Below, in pieces: positions 1-5,043 of a stretch of 5,248 bases of DNA; the first letter of the stretch is position 1; every line of letters starts with the position of its first letter. The DNA comes from Halobacteriovoraceae bacterium. Its GTDB lineage: Bacteria > Bdellovibrionota > Bacteriovoracia > Bacteriovoracales > Bacteriovoracaceae. The stretch lies in the NCBI GenBank assembly GCA_018663815.1, contig JABJPQ010000130.1, positions 1 through 5,248 on the forward strand. Reading direction: 5' to 3'. The notes under the pieces were generated by a model that was given only the letters and a program-made list of their open reading frames with translations, was not told the origin of the DNA and did no database searches. A program made the position numbers and the translations under genes.

Positions 1-10
1 TGGAACAACT

Positions 11-42
11 TATTAGGGGGAAATGCAAATTACCCCCTAATA
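11..42. repeat. 10-bp perfect inverted repeat with G5/C5 core
   Basis: The arms TATTAGGGGG (11-20) and CCCCCTAATA (33-42) are exact reverse complements around a 12-base AT-rich loop. Five consecutive G:C pairs are conspicuous in such AT-rich DNA. No T-run follows the stem on either strand, so it is not a classical intrinsic terminator. It could be a terminator remnant, a protein-binding palindrome or a mobile-element end. The 10-mer TTAGGGGGAA at 13-22 recurs at 4082-4091 inside the loop of the other large hairpin in the window. Confidence 0.7.
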
Positions 43-150
43 TTATGTGCTTATAGGAGTTTAAAAAATGTCCCATTTTTCGCCCTGATTTCAGCTAATT
101 ACGAGAAATCTTACAACAGATTGAATTTAGGGGCTTTAGAGAGAAATAGC

Positions 151-179
151 TTGAACGGACACAATAGTCATGTCATAAT
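151..179 (+). promoter_or_regulatory. Sigma70-type promoter of the nucleotidyltransferase/HTH pair
   Basis: A TTGAAC -35 box (151-156) and a CATAAT -10 box (174-179) are separated by exactly 17 bases, close to the housekeeping consensus. Transcription would begin around 185-188, giving a very short 5' leader before the ATG at 200. This supports co-transcription of the two downstream + strand genes from here. Confidence 0.6.
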
Positions 180-187
180 AGTCATGT
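163..187 (+). repeat. 11-bp direct repeat overlapping the -10 box, candidate operator
   Basis: AATAGTCATGT occurs at 163-173 and again at 177-187, a 14-base period. The first copy fills the promoter spacer and the second begins inside the -10 box and reaches the expected start of transcription. A protein bound here would block RNA polymerase. The natural candidate is the HTH protein encoded second in the operon, as in autoregulated toxin-antitoxin units; that assignment is inference. Confidence 0.45.
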
Positions 188-199
188 TGGAGGGGTTTA

Positions 200-658
200 A
201 TGCCGATACCTAATTTAGAAGTAAATGGTGAGCTACCAGTAGGAATACACATAGCCACTATAGAAGAAGTAGAAGATCGCTTTGGGAAGTTAAATGATCG
301 AAGAAAGCTGCTTATGAGTGGCCTTAAAAATGCCCTTGGACAATTTGAAAAGGTCGAAGTAAAGCGAGTTTTTGTAGATGGGAGCTTCACCACTGATAAA
401 GAGGAACCAAACGATATTGATGGCTGTTGGGCCACCAGTGGAGTGAAAGAAGAAAACTTGCATTTGTTAGATGAAGATTTTTGGAAATTTGGCTCTGTAG
501 AAGAGTTCCAAAAATGTAGAGAAAAAATTGTGAAGAAGTATGGCTTAGATTTTTATATTGCAGAACATAAGGAAGGAAGTACGAATAAACCCTTCCCTGA
601 GTTCTTTCAAACAGACAGAAATGGTGATGCTAAAGGCATTATTCAGATAAACCTTTAA
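200..658 (+). CDS. DUF6932-like nucleotidyltransferase-fold protein, putative toxin-like partner
   Basis: This 152-aa protein resembles the DUF6932 family, small proteins with a minimal nucleotidyltransferase core. The N-terminus has the 'NGELPVGIH' opening I associate with that family. The catalytic pattern is GSF at residues 61-63, then Asp72-Ile-Asp74, matching the G-[GS]-x9-13-D-x-[DE] signature of MNT-type enzymes that bind metal and NTP. A likely third acidic residue is Asp117 in 'YGLDFYI'. The C-terminal FFQTDRNGDAKGI stretch is also family-like. The length looks complete and the active-site acids are intact. The start is supported by GGAGGGG at 189-195, just upstream of the ATG. The HTH gene follows after 10 bases. 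Transfer of a nucleotide to an RNA or protein target is inferred from the fold. I am fairly sure of the family and unsure of the toxin role. Confidence 0.75.
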   Translation: MPIPNLEVNGELPVGIHIATIEEVEDRFGKLNDRRKLLMSGLKNALGQFEKVEVKRVFVDGSFTTDKEEPNDIDGCWATSGVKEENLHLLDEDFWKFGSVEEFQKCREKIVKKYGLDFYIAEHKEGSTNKPFPEFFQTDRNGDAKGIIQINL

Positions 659-668
659 GGGGTGTATT

Positions 669-1082
669 ATGATTACAAGTGATAGACAGTTAAACGCAAC
701 TAAGAAAAAGATTGATTCTTTAACAGAGTCCCTTGCGGAAATGAAAAAGTCAGCAAAAGGAATTCTTGCTAAGTCTTCTGTTGTTCAAACAGAAGCAATG
801 AAGCAAGAGCTTGAAAATGATGTTTTTGAATATGAAAAGCTCTGTTCAGAAGGCTTAAAAGCGATTGAAATTGAAACACCAGAAGACATAATGCTTTTGC
901 CTATCAAATATAGGATTGCTAAACATTTAACCAAAGAAGCTTTTGCAAAAGAAGTTGATGTACCAGTAAGAATGATTTCTAGGTATGAGGCTGAAGAATA
1001 TACAAATATTACAGGTGAAACATTTAAAAAGATTTTACATAATCTTCCATTAACTTTGAATGGAATACTTAAAGAGGCTTAA
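669..1082 (+). CDS. Coiled-coil plus XRE-type HTH protein, putative antitoxin/autoregulator
   Basis: This 137-aa protein has a charged, helical N-terminal half (about residues 8-66, likely coiled coil and dimerising) and a C-terminal helix-turn-helix at about residues 78-112, centred on 'LTKEAFAKEVDVPVRMISRYEAEEY'. That layout, opening with 'MITSDRQL' and ending in a Cro/XRE-like HTH, is seen in HigA-like antitoxin regulators encoded beside small toxin-like proteins. The gene starts 10 bases after the nucleotidyltransferase stop, with AAGGGG (657-662) as ribosome site, so the pair is translated from one transcript. It probably neutralises its neighbour and represses the operon through the repeats at 163-187; both roles are inferred. 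It ends 10 bases before the convergent HNH gene, with no terminator hairpin between them. Confidence 0.75.
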   Translation: MITSDRQLNATKKKIDSLTESLAEMKKSAKGILAKSSVVQTEAMKQELENDVFEYEKLCSEGLKAIEIETPEDIMLLPIKYRIAKHLTKEAFAKEVDVPVRMISRYEAEEYTNITGETFKKILHNLPLTLNGILKEA

Positions 1083-1092
1083 ATTAGAGCGA

Positions 1093-2112
1093 CTAAACTC
1101 TATGCTGTGAAGGTATCGAAAGTGAAGCTCCCCACCAATCTTTTGAACTCTTCAGTTTCAAAAATGTATTTTCCGCATCTTCTTTATTTAGACAAGAGCC
1201 TAGATAAAAATGAATAAAATAATTTGTTTCTCTATCAAGTGTAATTCCTATTACTGAAAATCTTTGATCCTCTCTTTTACACATAACAATGATTGATCCT
1301 TTCTCACCAAGAATCTCAGATTTAAGTAAAGTTAACTTGGGGCAGATATCATTGTTATTACTGTAGGCAAAAGTTGAGTCTAGTTTTAAGTTTTGAAAAT
1401 AATCTTTAAGAGGATCACTGCCAAATTCTTCTGGGCATTTTGGAAAGTAGGCACTGGCTCTCCACATATACTGAGCACACAAAGAAGTACAAGCCAATTC
1501 AAGGCCCGGTTCACGACCAAAAACTTCCCATTTTTTAAGCGGTTTATAAATTCTCTTAGTAAAAGAGCTTCTGCCCTCGGTAGATTTACTTTTAGTTTTT
1601 TTATTAGAGTTAGCCCATAGATTCATGCGGTTCTTGCAATTCTGAGCCTCTTCTGGTGTCACTGTACGCATCCATGCGAAGCTTGGGTTAACTTGTAGAT
1701 TATTCAACATTGAAGGGTTTTCAAGAAATGCTTCAATACTTCCACAAAGGTATTCAATCTTCTTTCGAGTAACAGGGTTTTTAAGTGAATTTTCTAATCG
1801 AGTTAACCACCTTAGATTTTCAGGACGATTATTTCTACAGTTTGTATCAATGTGATCTACAACATATTTAGAGTCTGGTGGGTCTCCATGAAAAGCAGTT
1901 GCAACGATTCTATGAATACGAGCATTTGAAATATGCAAATATGGATTAGAAGTATTCTCTCTCCCAAATGTCCACTTATTGTCATTCGCTCGGGCTCTCT
2001 TTCCTTCTCTGGCGTGGCGAAGAACACTACCATTATCTCTAACAGAGTATTTTTCACCGTTATAAAGACATTCTTCTTCTCTTGTATAATTATTAATATC
2101 CACCAATGTCAT
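1093..2112 (-). CDS. HNH endonuclease (HNH_3-like)
   Basis: This 339-aa protein carries an N-terminal HNH nuclease region. Residues about 16-62 ('YNGEKYSVRDNGSVLRH', then 'WTFGR' and 'NPYLHI') resemble the module preceding HNH_3 domains. 'RIHRIVATAFHG' (66-76) leads into 'VVDHIDTNCRNNRPENLRWLT' around 84-104, supplying His87, Asn94/95 and Asn99 as the H-N-H metal-binding and catalytic set. 'RLENSLKNP' and 'WMRTVTPEEAQNCKNRM' also recall a widespread chromosomal and phage HNH family. Residues from about 190 have no domain I recognise and may confer target specificity. It starts 9 bases after the XRE gene's stop, with AAGGA at good spacing, so it is the second gene of that operon. It cuts DNA, presumably; whether it is a homing, defence or regulatory nuclease is unknown. 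Confidence 0.8.
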   Translation of the reverse strand: MTLVDINNYTREEECLYNGEKYSVRDNGSVLRHAREGKRARANDNKWTFGRENTSNPYLHISNARIHRIVATAFHGDPPDSKYVVDHIDTNCRNNRPENLRWLTRLENSLKNPVTRKKIEYLCGSIEAFLENPSMLNNLQVNPSFAWMRTVTPEEAQNCKNRMNLWANSNKKTKSKSTEGRSSFTKRIYKPLKKWEVFGREPGLELACTSLCAQYMWRASAYFPKCPEEFGSDPLKDYFQNLKLDSTFAYSNNNDICPKLTLLKSEILGEKGSIIVMCKREDQRFSVIGITLDRETNYFIHFYLGSCLNKEDAENTFLKLKSSKDWWGASLSIPSQHRV

Positions 2113-2121
2113 TACAGTTCC

Positions 2122-2769
2122 TTACCTTGCTACTTCCGTTAGGACGGCAGGGACTAACATATTTGATTTTCTATCTGTAACAATTTTGGGAGATTGAGAA
2201 TGACTCATAAAAAGAGTACACATTGTTACTTCGGTTTTACTATCAATATGTGGAATCACTCTCTTAATTCCAAATAAATAGAAGCCATAAGTTTCAAGCC
2301 CATTGATTTCTTTAGTTAATTCTACCTCTACTTGTATTCTCTCAACGGGGTTTGCATCATACAATCTAACAACATCCATTTTAAGAAGCTTTAAGATATC
2401 TCTCATTGCACTTATAGACCTTGGGTCGGCAGCTTCATCATGTTCAAGCTGGAATTGATCTGCTCCCGAGATAACATTCGTTAGATGATTTCCACTAATA
2501 ATTCGAGGAAGAAGATATACACTACGCTGTGAATTTTTCTTTTGATTACCAAGTAAGGGCTGGTTAAGCTCCCTAACATCAATATCAAAAGCACTAGCAA
2601 TCCCCATTAGTGTTTCAGAAGAAGCTGCACCATCTTTTTCAACTCGTTGTATTGTACGAAGATTAACACCAGTAATTATGGCAAGCTGTGTTTGAGTCCA
2701 AGCGCGCTCCTTGCGTTCTCTTTTAATTAGTTTTGCTCGTCTTATATTCTTTGCCAAAATTTCTTCCAT
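2122..2769 (-). CDS. XRE-family transcriptional regulator with C-terminal effector-like domain
   Basis: This 215-aa protein has an N-terminal Cro/C1-type HTH (about residues 9-67): 'AWTQTQLAIITGVNLRTIQRVEKDG' gives the scaffold and recognition helices, followed by 'SSETLMGIASAFDIDVREL'. Residues 68-100 look like a linker. The remaining ~115 residues are mixed alpha/beta with no family I recognise, perhaps for dimerisation or ligand sensing. Translation starts after AAAGGAGCAG at good spacing. It lies first in a two-gene operon with the HNH nuclease (9-base gap). The promoter sits in tandem repeats at 2816-2852, so it very likely represses its own operon and keeps nuclease levels low. The lipoprotein gene is divergent from it and may share control. 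Confidence 0.82.
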   Translation of the reverse strand: MEEILAKNIRRAKLIKRERKERAWTQTQLAIITGVNLRTIQRVEKDGAASSETLMGIASAFDIDVRELNQPLLGNQKKNSQRSVYLLPRIISGNHLTNVISGADQFQLEHDEAADPRSISAMRDILKLLKMDVVRLYDANPVERIQVEVELTKEINGLETYGFYLFGIKRVIPHIDSKTEVTMCTLFMSHSQSPKIVTDRKSNMLVPAVLTEVAR

Positions 2770-2815
2770 AACTGCTCCTTTCGTTTTTTTGAAAGTAGCC
2801 TTAATTAATCCAAAT

Positions 2816-2852
2816 TAATACGACACTAATACGACAGTTATATGACAGTCGT
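2816..2852. promoter_or_regulatory. Three 11-bp tandem repeats plus imperfect palindrome, candidate XRE operator
   Basis: TAATACGACA occurs exactly at 2816-2825 and 2827-2836, and a third copy, TTATATGACA (8 of 10 bases), follows at 2838-2847. The 11-base period places all copies on the same face of the helix. A second symmetry is superimposed: ACGAC at 2831-2835 and GTCGT at 2848-2852 flank a nearly palindromic centre, giving a 22-bp dyad over 2831-2852. The array covers the -10 box and spacer and reaches into the -35 box of the operon promoter. Autorepression by the XRE protein is the simplest reading. Confidence 0.65.
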
Positions 2853-2855
2853 CAA
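2826..2855 (-). promoter_or_regulatory. Promoter of the XRE-HNH operon
   Basis: Read on the minus strand, TTGACG (2850-2855) is an excellent -35 box and TATTAG (2826-2831) a fair -10 box, 18 bases apart. The start of transcription would be near 2818-2820, leaving a leader of about 50 bases to the ATG at 2769. The -10 box lies inside the repeat array described in the next entry. Confidence 0.5.
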
Positions 2856-2935
2856 GTGCTTAAAATCCTTTATAGCTGCATGTATTTAAAGAAATATATT
2901 AATATAACTTTGTTCTTGTGATATCTTGATAAAAT

Positions 2936-3532
2936 ATGAAATTAATAAATATAAAAATATACACAGTTTGCTTAATCTCACTATTTCTTGGTTCGTGTTC
3001 CACAATAGGTATAGGAAACTCATCGTATCTGCCAAAAACATTTACCACAGAAAATATAATGAAGCTTCACCAAGGAATAACATCTGCTGAAGTTTTAAAG
3101 CTATTTGGTAATCCCAAAAATATAAGTCAGGCTTCATGTGGAGCAAAAACAGGCAATCAATGGAATTGTATAACTTGGGAGTATGGAAAGTTTCCGTATG
3201 ACAAAGCAAGCTTTACTTTTAATGGAAGTCTAAAGCCGATGGCTCTTAATGACTTTGATATTGATAGGAATAGTGAAGGTGAAAATCTTCCAAATACATT
3301 TACAACAGAAAAAATCATGAAAGTTCGTCAAGGCGTTAGCTCTGATGAAATCTTAAAAACTTTTGGTTTCCCTAAAAATATTAGTCAGGGAGTATGTGGC
3401 GCATCTACGGGCAATGCGTGGACTTGCACAACATGGGAGTACGGTAACTTCCCATACGAGCGAGCTACTTTTACATTTAGTGGTAATCATGGTTCTTATA
3501 TTTTAAACGACTTTAAAATAGAGAAAGATTAA
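2936..3532 (+). CDS. Outer-membrane-type lipoprotein with duplicated BamE/OmlA-like domain
   Basis: This 198-aa protein begins with a lipoprotein signal: Lys2 and Lys7, a hydrophobic stretch, then the lipobox LGSC with Cys21 as the lipidated residue. Ser22 at +2 predicts sorting to the outer membrane. The mature part is two copies of a 79-residue unit (residues 32-110 and 118-196). Each has the 'I..G.s..E.L..FG.PK' pattern of SmpA/OmlA (BamE-like) folds, then a CG..TGN.W.C..WEYG..PY segment with two cysteines and a closing beta-strand-like FTF. BamE itself has one such domain and assists outer-membrane protein assembly; this is a relative of unknown role, not a true BamE. The start lacks a clear Shine-Dalgarno sequence but is the only ATG in front of the signal peptide. 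The region upstream is AT-rich without a convincing promoter. The gene overlaps the convergent zinc-ribbon gene by 4 bases. Confidence 0.75.
   Translation: MKLINIKIYTVCLISLFLGSCSTIGIGNSSYLPKTFTTENIMKLHQGITSAEVLKLFGNPKNISQASCGAKTGNQWNCITWEYGKFPYDKASFTFNGSLKPMALNDFDIDRNSEGENLPNTFTTEKIMKVRQGVSSDEILKTFGFPKNISQGVCGASTGNAWTCTTWEYGNFPYERATFTFSGNHGSYILNDFKIEKD
3029..3265 (+). repeat. Lipoprotein internal repeat, copy 1
   Basis: This segment encodes residues 32-110, the first of two homologous 79-residue units. About 50 of 79 positions are identical to copy 2 with no gaps in the alignment. Shared landmarks are TFTTE, FG.PKNISQ, the CG and W.C cysteines, and WEYG. Confidence 0.85.
3287..3523 (+). repeat. 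Lipoprotein internal repeat, copy 2
   Basis: This segment encodes residues 118-196, the second unit, offset from copy 1 by 86 residues. The DNA has diverged more than the protein, mostly at third codon positions, so the duplication is not recent and both copies appear to be under selection. Confidence 0.85.
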
Positions 3533-3993
3533 GCCACCTCTAATTCTAAGTTCTCGTCAATGTACGATTCTATATCGTGAATCCAGTAGTAAGATGAACC
3601 ATTATCAAAAGTAACTAACTGTTCATCTTCTACAAGGCCATCTATATATTCGCCTTTAGCTATGTCCCAGCATATTGGGTCTTGATCTTTCATAACCTGA
3701 ACTGTTGATAATTTCATAAAACCTACCTGAGTAGTTTCTTCGTAACATTCTTCAATCATTTGCTCAAAGATTTCATCTGAATCAACAAATTCAAGATTTT
3801 CTTCAATGAGTTCTTTAACAATCCAGTCTACTCCGTACTCGCATCCTGAATCTGGTAGCAACCTCATAAGGTCGTCACTGTGGCAAGATTTGCATGTTCC
3901 TGTTCGTGCTACTTTGTAGCAACTGTAACAAAAAGGTAAAGACTTGTTGTATGCAATTGATTCTAGCTTTGTGTTAATTTCGTTTAAATCCAT
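3529..3993 (-). CDS. Small acidic zinc-ribbon protein of unknown function
   Basis: This 154-aa protein has an N-terminal zinc ribbon: Cys22-x2-Cys25 and Cys34-x2-Cys37 around 'FCYSCYKVARTGTCKSCHSD'. The rest is strongly acidic, with conserved-looking 'DSGCEYGVDWIVKELIEENL' (49-67), 'GFMKLSTVQVMKDQDPICWDIA' (91-112) and 'LVTFDNGSSYYWIHDIE' (126-142). It recalls hypothetical proteins found on plasmids and phages, but I cannot assign a function. Zinc binding is likely; nucleic-acid or protein contact by the ribbon is inference. AAAGGAGCAG precedes the ATG at good spacing, almost the same ribosome site as the XRE gene. It is a single-gene unit preceded by a 265-bp intergenic region holding a large hairpin, and its stop is interlocked with the lipoprotein stop. 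Confidence 0.7.
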   Translation of the reverse strand: MDLNEINTKLESIAYNKSLPFCYSCYKVARTGTCKSCHSDDLMRLLPDSGCEYGVDWIVKELIEENLEFVDSDEIFEQMIEECYEETTQVGFMKLSTVQVMKDQDPICWDIAKGEYIDGLVEDEQLVTFDNGSSYYWIHDIESYIDENLELEVA

Positions 3994-4258
3994 TTTCTGC
4001 TCCTTTAAAAATTGTTTTCATTTGATGGAAGCCGAAGTAACGAAGTCGAGTGCATTTCAAGAATTAAATTGGGGGAAACCTTTAGGGGGAACCGATTAAA
4101 TTCTTGAAATGTTAGGGAGCGAAAGTGAATGATGTAGCGTACAGAATGAATAACTACATTTTAAATAGTTTAAAGAAAATAATTTTAATTAAAACTACTT
4201 GCTAGTATTGTTTAAATAACGGTGTTTTTATTTAAGTTGTCAGTAATCTTGGTGGAGA
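3994..4258. other. Gene-free region upstream of the zinc-ribbon gene
   Basis: No open frame of substance lies here. It separates the end of the ASCH operon from the start of the zinc-ribbon gene and must contain that gene's promoter, although I see no convincing -35/-10 pair. It holds the large hairpin at 4052-4112, a short repeat CGAAGT at 4033-4038 and 4041-4046, and a weaker 6-bp inverted repeat (ATGTAG 4132-4137 with CTACAT 4154-4159). The part from about 4160 to 4230 is plain AT-rich sequence. No T-tailed hairpin follows the ASCH gene. Confidence 0.6.
4052..4112 (+). repeat. Long hairpin with G-rich loop
   Basis: CATTTCAAGAATT (4053-4065) pairs perfectly with AATTCTTGAAATG (4099-4111). 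After one A-A mismatch, six more pairs extend the stem to 4072/4092, leaving a 19-base loop that carries AAACC and TTAGGGGGAA. Two G-T pairs (4052/4112 and 4070/4094) are wobble pairs only if the + strand is the RNA, a slight hint at orientation. No T-run follows on either strand, so it is not an intrinsic terminator. It could be a structured RNA, an mRNA leader element, a repetitive extragenic element or a protein-binding site. Confidence 0.75.
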
Positions 4259-4651
4259 CTAATCGTCTCGTTTTCCAAATGGAAAGAAGAAGCAAGGTTG
4301 GGCTTTCATTTTAGGAGCAATGGGTGTTTTGTACCGCCTTGGATTCTTTAATTTATAACCATAGCAACCTAGATTTTCAAAAATTTTACAATCTACAATT
4401 TCTACAGAACCAATAATCTGGCCAGTTGGTAAATCGCCGGGATTAAGACCTACTTTTTTCCATCGAGCCTCATCCGTTACTTTGCCCTTGGATGCGTAAA
4501 GATAAACTCTTCCTCGAATATGAGTTTGTCTGCTTCTGTATTCATATTTTTTCTTACCTAATAAAATTTCTTCTACAAAAGGTTGCTTAATACTTATCGC
4601 TCGACCTGTCTTAACATCTTTTTCATGTGCTTTTAAATTTTTCTTTTTCAT
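4259..4651 (-). CDS. ASCH-domain protein
   Basis: This 130-aa protein is almost entirely an ASCH domain, a PUA-like beta-barrel fold linked to RNA binding and, in some members, nucleoside or modified-base processing. The opening 'RAISIKQPFVEEILLGKKKYEYRSR' (17-41) contains the GxKxxExR signature as Gly32, Lys34, Glu37 and Arg39. 'RGRVYLYAS' (46-54), 'LPTGQIIGSVEIVDC' (74-88) and the aromatic end 'QPCFFFPF' (118-125) complete the usual strand order, and the length is typical. It starts 3 bases after the upstream gene's TGA, with AAAAGGA inside that gene's end, so translation is probably coupled. It is the last gene of the operon. The domain call is firm; the substrate is unknown. Confidence 0.85.
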   Translation of the reverse strand: MKKKNLKAHEKDVKTGRAISIKQPFVEEILLGKKKYEYRSRQTHIRGRVYLYASKGKVTDEARWKKVGLNPGDLPTGQIIGSVEIVDCKIFENLGCYGYKLKNPRRYKTPIAPKMKAQPCFFFPFGKRDD

Positions 4652-4654
4652 TTA

Positions 4655-5026
4655 TCAATCCTTTTTGCCAAGAGCTTGCGATAAAGCCTTTTTCATAGGA
4701 TGGTTCTTATTCTCTGTTTTTAGAACCTTAAGCCGTACCTCTGCGCGAACAATCTCTTCTTGAAAACTAGTTACCGAGTCTGCAAACCTTCCGCCGTCAA
4801 TAACAGTTTTGAGTATTTGCGGAAAATTCCACAAATCACTTTTTTGAGAAAGGTATGGATTTTCAAATGAATTATAAACTTTTAATAAAGCTGCGTGAGC
4901 AGTATCAAAACTTACTCGATCAAATTCTTTAGCTTTCATCGTGTTCAAAGTAATTTGAGATTCATGTATAACCTTCGCATAATGGTTAATCTCGTCATCA
5001 GTGGGTACTCCAACATTATCTGGCAT
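4655..5026 (-). CDS. Hypothetical protein, 123 aa, middle gene of the ASCH operon
   Basis: I do not recognise this protein. It appears mostly alpha-helical and soluble, with no signal peptide or membrane segment. 'DDEINHYAKVIHESQITLNTMKAKEFDRVSFDTAHAALLKVY' looks like two or three long helices, a 'NPYLSQKSDLWNFPQILKTVIDGG' stretch follows, and then a coiled-coil-like segment 'FQEEIVRAEVRLKVLKTENKN' leads to a basic C-terminal end. AGGAG at 5032-5036, five bases before the ATG, supports the start. It begins 17 bases after the stop of the partial gene and is translationally linked to the ASCH gene, so it probably works with one or both. It may be an adaptor or structural partner. Confidence 0.65.
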   Translation of the reverse strand: MPDNVGVPTDDEINHYAKVIHESQITLNTMKAKEFDRVSFDTAHAALLKVYNSFENPYLSQKSDLWNFPQILKTVIDGGRFADSVTSFQEEIVRAEVRLKVLKTENKNHPMKKALSQALGKKD

Positions 5027-5043
5027 AGTTACTCCTGTTATTC

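Larger units (their letters stand above)
1..213 (+). other. Open frame from the left edge, possible 3' end of an upstream gene
   Basis: Frame 1 is open from base 1 to a TAA at 211-213, about 70 codons, overlapping the start of the next gene by 14 bases. Such a run without stops is uncommon in DNA this AT-rich, so a C-terminal fragment of an upstream gene is possible. Against this, the translation is rich in Asn and poor in charged residues, matches no family I recognise, and the stretch also carries a perfect inverted repeat and a good promoter. I lean towards a non-coding leader, and keep the frame as a low-confidence alternative. Confidence 0.22.

Noticed and set aside
11..42. Intrinsic terminator
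   Set aside because: The stem is strong, but no T-run follows on either strand and the loop is long.
68..88. Six-codon mini-ORF preceded by AGGAG (55-59), with a 7-bp stem at 64-80
   Set aside because: A leader peptide is conceivable, but it lies upstream of the best promoter for the next gene, so it would not be on the main transcript, and six codons is too little to support.
136..435. Minus-strand open frame of 99 codons
   Set aside because: It is antisense to the nucleotidyltransferase gene and has a low-complexity Ser/Phe/Arg composition typical of a shadow frame.
1393..1620. Plus-strand open frame inside the HNH gene
   Set aside because: It lies entirely within the well-supported HNH gene on the other strand and encodes a Phe/Lys/Arg-rich sequence with no domain.
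1857..2142. Open frames on both strands over the 5' end of the HNH gene
   Set aside because: They overlap the conserved HNH residues in other frames and show no family features of their own.
2936..3532. True BamE or another core outer-membrane assembly lipoprotein
   Set aside because: It has two domains, extra conserved cysteines and an accessory-gene setting, so only a BamE-like fold is claimed.
4031..4127. Integron attC site
   Set aside because: GTTAGGG at 4111-4117 recalls an attC core, but there is no matching RYYYAAC partner, the stem is perfectly paired without extrahelical bases, and the other gene junctions have no comparable sites.
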